Shown here piece by piece: positions 13,530 to 26,000 of a stretch of DNA of 64,000 bases. The DNA is from Strigops habroptila (Eukaryota > Chordata > Aves > Psittaciformes > Psittacidae). The stretch is from positions 12,610,354-12,674,353 of the forward strand of contig NC_044289.2 in assembly GCF_004027225.2 (NCBI RefSeq), written 5' to 3'. A program made the position numbers and the translations under genes. A model generated the notes under the pieces. The model did not search any database. It was not told the DNA's origin and worked only from the letters and a program-made list of their open reading frames with translations. How positions within the stretch are numbered: the first letter of the stretch is position 1; the number at the start of each line of letters is the position of its first letter.

Positions 13530-15190
13530 GCTTTATTTCTCTGCTGGACTTGGCGGTGTGTGACAGGGGCTGTGACATGGGAGGTGGTTGGAATTCACTC
13601 CTCCAGGGGAGAGGGTGGGAGCTGGTTCCTGCTGGTGTGACCCCCCGTGTGCTGCAGCTGTGGCTGTTCAGGGACTGCTCATGCTCGGGCTCAGGACTGC
13701 TGCAGGTCCTTCCTGCCCCTCTTTCATACATAGTCAGGAAGTGTGAGGTTGGAGGAGTAATTGGTGTTGGTTGGTGTGTGTAGGGCAGCCTGCCCATGTT
13801 GGTTATCCTCTCACTGCCCCTTTCCCACCTCCCTGTCACTTTTAACTGCGCTAGTACAAGCAGTGTTTGAGAGTGGTGTGGAGCCCCATGGGTGGCGCTG
13901 GGCTGGGCAGGGCAGAGGTGCTGGTGACCTGGGCTCCACCTTGGTGCAGTGGCTGAGCTGCAGAATGATCTTGGGCAGCCCTGGAGGGGCCATGGGAGCA
14001 GTGTGGGGGCACATGTGGGGAGCAGACAGGGATGTGCTGCCAGAGGGTGTCTGGGAGTGTGCGACACAGCTCAGGAAAGCCAAACAAAGCTGATCTCTGG
14101 TTTTGCTTGACTGGGTTTTTTAGCTGCCCGTTGGAGTAAAGGGAGCTGTTCAGAGCAGCCGTGCTGCTCAACTTGGTGGTTGTTGGCCCAGTTCCACTCT
14201 TAGAGGTTACTGAGGCACGTGCCAGCAGACAGTGCAGGCTTTTAGGAGCAGATCGGTGTTTTCTCCCTTAAAAACTGGGGAAATGGTACTTGATAGAGGT
14301 TGTATAGCTCTTGGCTCAGGTTCTGCTGCTGCTACCCTGTCCTAAACAGAAACGGAGGAGGAGCAAAGATAAGCCTGGCTTCAAACGGCAAATACCAGGA
14401 GATTGCAACGCTGAACTAACCATGTGCTAGTTCAGCTGTGGGCAGAGCTGCAGGGGGTGACCTCTCCCTGGCACCCTTCTGCTCAGGCAAGAAGGACGGT
14501 GTCCTGGCAGCATGGCACCCATGGGTGACCCCTTCCTATGCCCAGGGAGTGTAAAGAGCCACTGCCAGTTCCTGGTGCTGGATGGAGGCAGCACGAACCC
14601 CAGCTTCTGTCTTCCCCTCAGCAGTGTCCCTCACCTCACCAGGGCTGTAGGTTGGTGCCCTGCAGAGCAGGGAAACACGTCTGTCCTGAGGGCAGAGCTG
14701 CAGGAAGGGCATTGCTCAAGGCCTGAGGAGGTTACATCACCCACATGTGCTGCCCAGGCCACTTTTGTGACTCACCACAAGGACGAGCTGTCAAGTGATG
14801 GCAGTTTTCCATTTCCCAGCAATTCAAGGATTTCCAGCTCTCCCAGCATGGCTGTGCCTGTAACTGCTCTTCCCTGGCTGCTTCCTGCACCACGTGCTGC
14901 CGGGCTGGCTGGAACAAGGGGCCCAAGCTGCTCTAGTTTGCTCTTGGTTGCAGGGACTTGCCTGAGTCCTTCTGGGGTCCCTCGCTTTTGCCTTGTATTA
15001 CCTGGAACTGGGGAATGGGGTTGCTTCAACCCACTTATTTGTGCAAGAGGAGAGAAAGCTGATAGTTGAGCTGTAACTAACCAAAGAGTAACTCTCCTAG
15101 ACTCAGGAACACGAGAGCAACGAAACAGCTCCACATGAACACGTGGGGAATGGGAGCTGCGCAAGTACCAAAGGGAGAAACGTGAGCGTT
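13530..15190. other. Convergent intergenic gap, RBM39 to ROMO1
   Basis: This lies between the 3' ends of RBM39 (+) and ROMO1 (-). It is fairly GC-rich and so carries several chance open frames, the longest 253 codons on the minus strand (13306-14067) and 185 on the plus strand (14512-15069). None shows a recognisable domain or splice structure. I see no promoter-like CpG island and no repeat I can name. Confidence 0.5.
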
Positions 15191-15215
15191 GAGCTTACAC
15201 CTGTGAACCAGGAAC

Positions 15216-15221
15216 TTTAAT
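15216..15221 (-). terminator. ROMO1 poly(A) signal (ATTAAA)
   Basis: On the minus strand ATTAAA lies about 220 bases beyond the ROMO1 stop codon and is the best-placed hexamer there. Cleavage would fall near 15190-15205, giving a short 3' UTR in keeping with a small abundant mRNA. Confidence 0.55.
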
Positions 15222-15439
15222 GTAGTACAAAGGGTTATTAATTCTCATTGTCATGGGAGTAGGAGATGGGAGGAAAGTAGAAATTTGGTAAAAAGCACAT
15301 TTACAATCAGCGGAGCAAGGAGGATGGTGCTTCACCATTTCATGAAGAGCTCTTGCTTCCAGGTATCTAAACATTTTCTTACGGTACAGAGGAGGAACGG
15401 CTGGACGGGGGCACTCCGGGCCGGGAGCCACGCTCCAGG

Positions 15440-16595
15440 TTAGCAGCGGATTCCCATACCAATAGCCATGAATGTCCCAAACGTCCCACCACTCTGCATC
15501 ATCGTTTTGCCAACTCCTCCCACCAGCTCTCGTCCTCTCATGCCAATCCTGAGATGAAGGAAAACACAGGAATTACACAGAAGCTGAAGCCTGGCAGGTA
15601 ACAGACATGCAGCAGAAAACAGCTGGTACAACCAGTTGCTTGAACACCCAAATATCTCCTCTTCAGTGTGAATTCAAAATGACGCTTCCTGCCTCTGCAG
15701 GGAGGTGCTGCCAAAAACAAGGAGCTGTTCTCCTTGGGATACAGCAGAAGTAATGTAGCTGTGTCATTCAAATACAACAGAACCACTGTCACTGCTTCCT
15801 CTAAATACCCATAATCTGTATTTTCTGCTAGCACCGAACCACTTACAGATACTCTCCAGGATCTGAGAGAGATCCAAAACCTTTAAACGCTATCAAATTA
15901 GACTTGGTGCCTTTTCCTCCTTTCATGCTCGCACCTAAGTCATAGGATCACAGAACGGTTTGGGTTGGATCATCTCCGGGTTTAATCACAGATTAAAAAA
16001 GCACAAGTTCTGCAAAATAGGAAGGAGCTTATTTCAGTAATTCCTTTCCATGGGTGGTGTTTGCCAGCACCAGCCAGTGAGCAGTGAGGAGCCAGCTTGG
16101 AGTGTTGTTTATTTCCATGCTGGCACACCAGGAAGGTGGGATATTGTCCCTATCTGATTCACAATGGGATTGTGCCAGCTCCAGCCACAGCTCTGCCTCC
16201 TCTCTTGCAGTTAAGACTCGGGGTCAGTACAGGAACTGCCTTCATGCAGGGGAACGGGACACCCAAAGCAGGTCCCTGAGAGCCTGCAGAGCTCCTCAGG
16301 GATCTTTTGAGCGAGGAGGGGGCTGACACCAGGCTCTCAGTTCAGAGCCCTGGCAAAGCTTCACCTCTGCGATGACAGGAGCAGACCCGCGCTTCCCAAT
16401 GCCAGAGCAGAGGCGTTTCTCCCTGGCTATTGCCCTGTCCACAGAACCCATTCCCTCGGCATACCTGAGGCAGGAAAACGTGCCGAAGAGCGCTCCTGCT
16501 GCCATGCCCACTGCAAAGCCCATCATGAAACCCATCTTTACTCTGTCGAAGCAGCTGGGCTGCGATTGCCCGTACGGGCCCACGGTCACAGGCAT
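15440..16595 (-). CDS. ROMO1: Reactive oxygen species modulator 1
   Basis: Small mitochondrial inner-membrane protein. It modulates reactive oxygen species and is tied to the TIM23 import complex and cristae/OPA1 maintenance. Coding exons on the minus strand are 16595-16465 (ATG at 16595-16593) and 15548-15440 (stop TAA 15442-15440). The joined frame is 79 residues, the same length as the human protein. It starts [20 protein letters not shown] and ends MAIGMGIRC. Two glycine-rich hydrophobic segments (about residues 22-44 and 60-79) form the membrane hairpin, with GxxxG-type spacing in both. The ATG is the first base after the acceptor TTTTCTAG, so the 5' UTR comes from an upstream non-coding exon in the CpG island that I did not place. 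It is divergent with NFS1 (405 bases between start codons) and convergent with RBM39. Confidence 0.97.
15940..15972 (-). mobile_element. CR1 LINE 3'-end fragment, antisense
   Basis: The text TCATAGGATCACAGAACGGT followed by TTGGGTTGGA matches the reverse complement of the CR1 3' terminus, which normally reads TTCCAACCCAAACCATTCTATGATT. It lies in the ROMO1 intron. Only about 33 bases are recognisable and the edges are soft. Confidence 0.6.
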
Positions 16596-16639
16596 CTAGA
16601 AAAGCAAGCACAAAACCACACGGATTTACTGCTTGGTCC

Positions 16640-17000
16640 AAGGCACTTCTACAACCAACCCGGGCGGCAGGGACCCCGGTACGCGGGGTGCCGGAGGCTT
16701 TGCCAGCTCTCAGGCTTGTTTCACCCGCTCGGAGGCAGCAGATCCGCCGCTCCGGAGCCCCGGGACAAGGCGAGGGCTCACACCAGGGACCGCCTCAGCG
16801 GGACCCACCCGGCGCCGAGGCCTTCACCGGTGCCCTCGGCACCCGCTTCACCTCACGGGGCCTCCGCCGCGCCCGCCCCGGGCCCCCCGCACCTCGCTCG
16901 CTCCTCGCCCTCCGCCGCTGCCCGCTCCGGCCTCCACTTCCGGCGCGCTCCGTGATGCCTCCGGAAGGGGCGGGCAGCGGCTCGGCGCGGTGACGCCGCC
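16640..17000. promoter_or_regulatory. Bidirectional CpG-island promoter, ROMO1/NFS1
   Basis: The sequence between the divergent start codons is very GC- and CpG-rich, and the island continues into NFS1 exon 1 to about 17240. There is no TATA box. An ETS/GABP site ACTTCCGG lies at 16936-16943. A second, CCGGAAG, lies at 16961-16967 and is directly joined to a GC box, GGGGCGGG, at 16967-16974. This arrangement is typical of housekeeping promoters of nuclear mitochondrial genes. The NFS1 start at 17001 has the strong context GCCGCCATGA. Both genes are probably co-regulated from this block; exact start sites cannot be read from sequence. Confidence 0.8.
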
Positions 17001-20000
17001 ATGATGCTGCGGCGGCTCCGGGTGCCCCTGAGGGCGGCTCTCGGTGTCCGGCGGCTCTCGGCGGCCGCGCCGGACCCGGCACCGGGTAAGGCCGCGGTGG
17101 GGGCAGAGCCGCTGCCCGGGCGGGGGGCGGGCCCGGCTCGGCGGAGCGCGGCGCGGCCGGTCCTGCGGGTGCCTGACGGCGGCTCGTTCTCCTTCCCTCC
17201 TTCCCTCCTTCCCTCCTTCCCTTCTCCTTAGGGCGAAGCGGCGATGGAGCCGGTGCCCTGCGGCCGCTCTACATGGACGTTCAGGCCACCACCCCGCTGG
17301 TAAGCGCCGGGTCTCCGGGTGCCGCTGCCTCCTCCCGACGCCAAAAGGGCTTTTGCCTTGGCCAGGGTGTGCGGAGGCCCCCTCAGCTCTGCTCCTGTTT
17401 TGCGGGAGCAGCGGCAGCCGCGTTGGATACCCGCGGGGATGGGGATTGCTTTGAGGGGCAGCGAGAAGCGAACGTAACCAAAATTCCTGGGTAACTTTCC
17501 CTGGCTTTTTAAGACCTTTTATTTCTGCTGCTCAGAGGAAAAGCCAGGTTGGACATAGGGGCTTGGAGCAACCAGCTCTAGTGGGAGGCGTCCCTGCCCG
17601 TGGCAGGGGGTTGGAGCTGGATGAGCTTTAAGGTCCCTTCCAACACAAACCAGTCCATGATTCCATATGCTCAGAAAACCCCGTTGTTCTGTGATTGTCT
17701 TGATGCAGATCTAAGGCACAGAACGTCATTGCCAGATGCTTGTCTCTGCTGGAGGCTGTGTTGCATATAACGTAATAACCTCAAGTGTTCAAGATCTGGC
17801 CTGAGCTAAACCCAGATGCTGCGGGAGTATCAGTGCTAGTCCTGGGGCAGGGCGAGGCAGGGTGTGCGGAGGGGGCAGAGATGCTTTCATTCTCCGTGTC
17901 CAAGGCTGGGTTGTGTGTGTCCCACAGGATCCCAGGGTCCTGGACAGGATGCTCCCATACCTGACAGCATACTACGGCAACCCGCACTCCAGGACACATG
18001 CCTATGGCTGGGAGAGCGAGGCCGCCATGGAGAAGGCAAGGAAGGTGAGTCTCCAGCTCTGCTGTCGTAGTGGTTTTGAGTGCTGAAAGTAAATCAAGAG
18101 CAATGATGAGCTGTTGCAATTAGCTCTCTGCGGGCTGGTTTAGCAGCTTCCTCCTCACGTAGCTCTGCGTGAGCAGGTTCATTGCAAGAAAAAATAGTGA
18201 GATTGGAGGAACTGAAATGGCAGAAAAAATACTTCAGGCAAAGGTGCCTCAGGATTTTTGGCTTCCTGAGGTCACAAGGTGCTGCTGTATTCATTGGGAT
18301 AACTCCATATTGTATTGTTCCCCTAATCTTAGGTATGGGACTTTGTAAATTGTTTTGGAAGTAACATGTACTGGGCTTTTATCTAATTAACTTTTATGTT
18401 CTTCTATGGCAGCCTAATGCTTAACACCACTACTGCGGTGACCCTTATGCCTTTTGTATTAATGCAGATATTTAGACCATAGTACCTGTAGCAGAACTTT
18501 ACATTAGATACCAGCTGTGATCCTTTCGAGGCTTAAGGGGGTATTCTTGAAAACATTTTGCATGTGTTTTGTTAGAGTGAATTCACTGTGTTTTATCTTA
18601 ATAAATCAAATTTGTCTTTCAAACAGCAAGTTGCGGATTTAATAGGAGCTGATTCCAGGGAAATTATATTTACCAGTGGTGCAACAGAAGCAAATAACAT
18701 GGCAATTAAGGTAAAAGGTTTATACTGATAGTTATTCATTATGTTAAAATTACGCTCTTAAGAACTGCACGCAGCTTTCAGCAACTGAAATGATAATATG
18801 TTGGATTAGTTAGCAGATATTTCCATTCCTGGATTTACTTCGTGATAGTATTCTGCTACATACGTGGAGGAAATACTGGGATGTTTTGGTTCCTAGGAGA
18901 TGGTTTTGAGTACAAAGTATAATAATGTTTATCTTGCATGTACCAAATATAACCCTTCTGCTTAAGTAGAGTCTTTATCATGTATTGTGGTTTGAGCCCA
19001 GCCAGTAACTCAGAACCACGCAGCTGCTCGCTCACTCCCCTGCTTCTTCCTCCCACCTCTCCTGTAGAGATGGGAAGGAGAATCGAAAGAATGTAACTCC
19101 CATGGGTTGGGATAAGAGCAGTCCAGTAACTAAGGTATAACACAAAACCACTACTGCTACCACCAATAATAATAATGATAAGGGAAATAACAATTGAGAG
19201 GATACAATTGCTCACCACCCACCGACCGATACCCAGCCCGACCCGAGCAGCGATCTGGGCCTTCCGGGTAAGTCCCCCTGGTTTCCTATACTGGGCATGA
19301 CGTGCCATGGTATGGAATACCCCTTTGGCTACTTTGGGTCAGGTGTCCTGTCTCTGCTTCCCGTGCCCCTCCTCACTGGCAGAGCATGAGATTGAGAAAG
19401 TCCTTGGTCGGAGTAAGCATTACTGAGCAACAACTAAAAACATCGGTGTTATCAGCGTTGTTCCCAGGCTGAAAGTCAAAACCACAGCACTGCACCAGCT
19501 TCTAAGAAGGAGAAAAATGACTGCTGTAGCTGAACCCAGGACATCATGAAATACAGTGGAAATGCTGATTACAAACTTGTTTCTGACTCAAGACTGGGCA
19601 GTGTTCTGACCTTTAGCCTGTGGGTGTTCATTGCATGTGGCTCCATTGCACATGTTTATAAAAAAGTAGTTCTGTTAATAGTGTCTTCTCTCAGTGAACA
19701 CTTTCACAGGCGATTTGAAAAGATGCTTTGAAAAACGAGTGCTGGTGGAAATAGATAATGTGAATTACACATCAGTACCTTTTAGATTCATGACTTTGGG
19801 GCAAATAGGCAATATCCATATGAAGTGTGTCTCAATAGTAATTTCTTCTTTCCGTTCATGATGTGTAAAACGTGTTTTCTTCAGTGGTGAATGACAAATT
19901 TCTTGTTTGTGGGTTGTGCCTGACAGGGTGTTGCAAGGTTCTATAAGTCCAGAAAAAAGCACATCATCACTACACAAACAGAGCACAAGTGTGTGCTGGA

Positions 20001-23000
20001 TTCCTGCCGCTCCCTGGAGACAGAAGGTTTTCAGGTCACCTATCTACCTGTTCAAAAAAATGGGCTCATAGATTTGAAGGTGAGTGGTTTACTGGCAGAA
20101 AGTGGAAATAGTGGAGGTTTTTGCTTCATACTGATGCTCAAGAGCACTTTGTATCCTCTTAATGATAAAGAGAAAAGAATGATAAATATCACCAGGTAGA
20201 ATGAGAGTCACAGTCAAATCTCCATCACAGCTGGAGAAGGCTCTTCTGTTTTGTCTGGTGCTCTAGGCTTTTCTTCAGCTATAAAAACATTTCTCTCTCA
20301 TCCTGCTGTCATTCACACCCGTGCAGGTGGAGCTGCTGCATACCCTGTAGAGAGCCCAGTGCATGACTAGGTTGGAGCTGGCTTTGGTACAGGGGTTTAG
20401 TGGTGAAATTTCATGATTGGAGCTACTCAAGGCATCAGACACAGCAACTACAATACTCCCTTCAGATTGCAGCTTGGAAATATTCCTTATTTCCACAGAA
20501 AACACACATTTGGACACCTCACTGGAAAAAATATAGAGAAGGCAGAGAGAAGCACAGTGTTTTCTAGGAAGTGGTGTCTGTTCCCACCTGTGCATTGACC
20601 CTTCAGGGTGTACACACCTCAACCCTGGGATTTAGAAGTTGTATAAGCTTATTTTGTCATTTATGTCCTACAATTCAAGGCAGCATTTTCATTTCAGGCC
20701 CTGTCATCTGTCTTGGGGAGATGGTGTGTGTATGTGGTGGGTAGAGGGATCAGGCTTGCAGGTGCAGAAGTGTTAGTCATGTTCTCTGGGAATTTTGGCA
20801 GACTCCTTTGCATGATGCTTTCTTGTATAGAGTGCAGTTCCCTCATAGCCAACCTCACTTTGTTTATATGTGGCTTAAGCTGTTTTGTGGGTGGTTAATT
20901 CATTAAAGAAGTTCAGAGGAATGTATGAGACACAGCAAAAGCCTGTTCTGACTTGATTTAATCGAGTCTGGTGGCATGATGCATAATACCAGGGTTAGGA
21001 TATGCAGTTGATCACACTCCTCTTCCTACAGGAATTTGACATTCACGTGGCTTAGTGCTCTCGCCAGGACTGTTTGTCAGAACCCAGGGGGTTGGTAGGG
21101 GGCTGGTGGGTAGGATTTGCTGGCAAATTGGAGGTGTGCACAGGAATCTTGCTTCTGCTCTTAGTCACAGCTTCTGTTTGAATATTCCCCCAGGATTTGG
21201 AGGCTGCATTCCAGCCAGATACAAGCTTGGTTTCTATAATGACTGTGAATAATGAAATAGGAGTAAAGCAGCCAATTCAGGACATTGGTAAGTACACTGT
21301 GGCTTCCAGAGGCCAGGGAATGTCACTTCTGCTTCGTTTTACTTAATGTTTTCATAGCCAAGTGCTGCTGATGCAAAAGATGAGGTGTAAGGAATAAATA
21401 ATAATGCTGTCCCAAATAAAAAACGTACTTTAAAAGGGAAAGGAGGATGAAATTTGGTACTTTTACAGGGAGCATTGCAGCAATTGCAGCTTTGTAGCAC
21501 AGATCAGCTGCAGTGTTTCGTGTTTCGTTCTGAATTGTATGATGGATGAAAATGCTGCACAGGATAACTGGCCAAATTGACTCGACATACAAGTTATTGA
21601 ACGCTTGTGGAGTTTAAGAGGAGAAACGTGCAGTGTTTGGGGTGGGAGGAGTAGTGACACCCCTTCCCCCCAGTATTGCCATAGACAGTCATGAACAATT
21701 GGTCTGGAGGCTAAAAGGCCGCTGAAGAGCCAGGTTTCTGGAACAAGGAGAGAGTGAGCCAGGCTCAGCAGGCACATGGAGAGATGAGACCTCAAAGCAG
21801 TCTGGCAAAGCAGGTCACAGTGATTCTTTGATAACACTTACCATGACAGTGACAAAACACATCCCCTCCTGCCCTCTTCATATTCAAGATGTCCCTTCAT
21901 AAGATGTTTGAGGTTTTAGAGAGTTTTCAGGCATTGCCTCTGCCCTGGCATTTATACTGCATCATTCCGGAGGGTGCTGCTTTTCCAGCCTGTGGCAGGA
22001 GTCTGATCCTGTTGTGCAGCTCATTTTCCTCTTGCTCAGCTGCTGCATTTTTTGCTCTTTATTGTGCTCAAAGCAACATTTTCCCCAAGGTTCTTCAAGG
22101 TTATAGTTCTTCACTGATAAGTAGTTGACCATCAGTGAGTTGCTTACAGGCCTGAGGACTCTACTTTCCTCTTGTGCTTAGTATCGTTAAGGCCATTAGT
22201 GTTTTCCCACTCTTCAATGCCAGAGATATTTGGTGCCAAGCTCTGGTTCCCACAGTAACCATAACACCTTGATTACAGGTCTTGTAGGCCAAGACTGGGG
22301 CCTCTTACCTGCTGACCTGCTTCAACCAGCTGGGCACCAGCTAGGGTTGCTCCTACACAGCTTTAGATGCTTCACTGTAAAAGAAACATAACAGCACCAA
22401 TTTCTCCCCTTGTCACCTCAGAACTGGTCCCTGCTGTAATCTGAGTCATTGTTGAAATCATTGGAATCATCACAATTAGATAATGTGGGGTTTTTTTGCT
22501 TTTGTGTCTGTGTTACAGGTGAGATCTGCCGTCAGCGTAAGGTTTTCTTCCACACAGATGCTGCACAAGCAATTGGTAAAATTCCCATGGATGTCAACAG
22601 CATGAAAATTGATCTGATGAGCATCAGTGGCCATAAAATTTATGGGCCCAAAGGTACTTACTAAAGTGCTTTTCTAGAGACTTGTTTCATGCCTACTTTA
22701 CCTTAAGGTAACCACACAAGGTATGAAGTCAAACCTGTCTGTCATAGTCACTGTTACCTGACTGTAGAAAACTATTCTAAGACTGGTATTGGACTGACTT
22801 TGGACTCATTCGAGCACTGCTGCCAGACTTAGAGCTGCAGTAAGTGGATCTTCAGTGCTGATGGGTTGTGAGGTGGCTTCCCCGAAGGAAGAGACACTGT
22901 TTTATAATGGTGGCAGCATTAGGAGGAGTGCTGTTCAGGAGTCATCTGCTTGGTGCAAAGCAGCATTGGCGCTGAAGCAGTTGAAATGAAGTCACTGGGT

Positions 23001-26000
23001 TATAGGGCAAAGTTTAGGCCCAACTGTAACTTGGTTGCCTTCTACTACCAATGGCTTCTTCTCCCCAGCTCCGTTTGTGCGTCTTTGCAGAATGGAGTTT
23101 AAAATCTGGCTATGGATTTTGTAGTTGACTCACAAATAGTAAAAGTTCAGCTATTGTCACAGTCCATTTAGTTTGTAACACTGGCTGTAGAAAGGCAGAA
23201 ACCAGGTTTGCTGTGGTCTATGTGCTACTTAGAAACAAAAGGCAAAATTACTATTTTTTCCATATGTTGTGTTTTTCTGTATGAGCTCTGAGAGCTGAGG
23301 ACGTGTCTCTGGACAAGAACAAAGCTTTCAATCAGTAATTTTGGGCATAAATTTTTACAACTTATTACGACCAGACGTAACCTGTGGTGACAGACACTCG
23401 TTAGGGTAAGCCAAGGCATGTGGAGGCTTGAAAATGAAGTTTTTAGGTGAGGAGACTAGAGAGGGACACTGCCTGGCTGTCAAATCTGGCTCATCTAATC
23501 TGCCCATTGGAAACTAGTGCTACTTACGATTTGGTAATCCAGGGAAATGAGTTCTAGAGCTTCCAGTTGGAAGTCAATAAGGGAACATCGATGAAGGAGA
23601 TATCTGCACTTAAAAACTTCAGTGCAAAGGGATGAACTTCATGTGTGTACAGGAATTGTGACAGGGAAGTACTGAGTCCTTAGGTGGCTCAAGCACACTG
23701 GCAGAAACTAAGCTTCTCCCAAGGCTGGGAGCCTGAGTGAGAAGGAACGTGAACAGTGGGAACAGACACCACTTCCTAGAAAACACTGTGCTTCTCTCTG
23801 CCTTCTCTACATTTTTCTCCAGTGAGGTGTCCACATGTGTGTTTTCTGTGGAAATAAGGAATATTTCCAATCCCTGGATCCCTATTCATCATTTCAGAAC
23901 TGGGTGTATACTGAACCAGCTTTCCTTGTTTTCCAGGGGTTGGCGCTATCTATGTTCGTCGCCGACCGCGTGTCAGGCTGGAGCCCCTGCAGAGTGGGGG
24001 GGGCCAGGAGAGAGGATTGAGGTCTGGGACAGTGCCCACCCCTTTAGCAGTGGGCCTGGGTGCAGCATGTGAGGTGGCACAGCAGGAGATGGAGGTATGT
24101 GGGAGATTGTCCTGGATTCCAGAAAATAACATAACGTGGCCAGATAGGTCTTAGGTTCCTTCAGTCTCTGTGTGTCCATGTGCCTGAATTAAATTGGGTT
24201 CTTGTGTTGTAACATCGAGTAAATGTTTTGAGATCTTCAAGGATGTTTTGGGCAGTTGGAAGGTGATTTTCAGCTTTCTTAAGTTTCTTTTCTTCTTGAA
24301 GTGGTTTGAATCTTGTTTTTCTACAACAGATTTACTGTTAACAGTTTTAGTGAAATATGGGTTTAAGTGCTTGTACTCAGCTCTCCATTCTGCACACGCT
24401 TATTAGCAGCATCTCTGAAATGGAATAAATCATGTTTATGTAATGTATATTGGAAGAAAATAAGACTTCCTACCCCATTATCACACCTATTCAATGTATG
24501 TAAGTTCAAGTTTTCTGCTGCTTTTCAACTAAGAATTGGGGTTTTTTCCTAGCTTGGACAGTAATTTGCTTGGTCTGGTGTCTAAGCCTCCGTGTGCTGC
24601 TGTATCTGTTTGTGGGCACGAATGCATTTCTTGCAGCTGGAATGTAAGAATCCTTTAGCATAGTGCCCATGGGATGCGTAAGCCAGATGTCTGTGTGTAC
24701 AGGATCAAGCTTCTTCCTGGGAGACAGGCAGGAATCCACTGTCTGAGCTGGGCAGTTATGGAAGCTGTGTTAGAGGCTGCACGAGCCTCACGTCTGGATT
24801 CTCTTCCTTGCCTGGCAGAGTTTTGGCATTTCTAAATCAAGTAATATATGAGACTAAAGCTTTTTCAAGCATATAAACAAGCATGAATTGCATGTGTGTG
24901 TCTGTCTGCATCAGAGCTGATGCACTTCAGAAGCAGTAGGGTATGGTGAGGGACGTCATGTTTCAGTCTAGAATAAGACACTGTGTGTGGGCAGTTCTCA
25001 CTGTGTAGGTTACGTGTTGTAAAAGCAGAGTTCAGAGTCATTTGCAAGACCATGTCTTTATGTAGTTTGAAAGCTCTGAGGGAAATAAGGGGCACTTACC
25101 ATAATAGATGCCCTTTTTGTGTTGCAAAATGCGTCATCTTACGCATTACCTGACTCTCGTCTTTAAACACAAAGAGCTCGGTGCTTTTGTGAAAGCCAGT
25201 TTGGCAGCTTGTACATACAGATCTTTCTGAATGGTTGGGGATATTTTGGGAGGCTGAGCTAGCAAGGACCAAAGTGGTAATTCTCCATTAGAACAATCAC
25301 TAGAGTAGGCAAAGTTCGACAGTTTCTTTTTCAGATGTGTTCTTTCCCCGCTCTCACCAAACCCAGCTGCTTCACCTGCACACGGCTGGTGGCACAAAGC
25401 AGTTTCAGTGAGGTCAAACTGTGCTCTTGCTTTTATTCCGGTCTCTTTTCTGGTTTCTTTGCTAGTATGACCATAAGCGAACCTCACAACTGGCAGAACG
25501 ACTGGTTACAAAAATAATGAGTGAAATTCCTGACGTGGTTATGAATGGAGACAGAGAGCATCGCTACCCAGGTAACGTGAGCTAAGTCCTGAGCCTGTTA
25601 GAGCTATCATTGTTAGTGGCCATGGCTGAATAGTGCACTTTAGCTACACACTGTGCAAGTGCTGCCGTGTGGGGTAGGATTTACCCTCGATTTCAGCTGA
25701 TGGAACGTTTTATTTTCTATTTCATTTATTTGTAGGATGCATCAATTTATCTTTTGCATATGTAGAAGGGGAGAGTCTACTGATGGCTCTGAAAGACGTG
25801 GCTCTCTCTTCAGGAAGGTAGGTGGAATGTGTGGGTAGCATAGCAGTGTATTTCGGAGAGAAAATGACATCTGATGGAGGTACAAACTAAGGAGTGGTCT
25901 CTGTGCCCTGTATGTGTGTGTTGGGTTATTGAGTCAGCCTGGCATTGATTGCGTTCTGGGATGTTTAAATGCCACATTTCAAGCGAAGGTCAAGTTTACT

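Noticed and set aside
13306-14067. 253-codon open frame on the minus strand opposite the RBM39 3' UTR
   Set aside because: GC-rich composition, no known domain, no promoter or splice support; part of it overlaps the RBM39 3' UTR. A chance open frame is more likely.
14512-15069. 185-codon plus-strand frame between RBM39 and ROMO1
   Set aside because: Pro/Ser/Leu-rich sequence of the kind produced by GC-rich intergenic DNA; no homology recognised and no CpG-island promoter.
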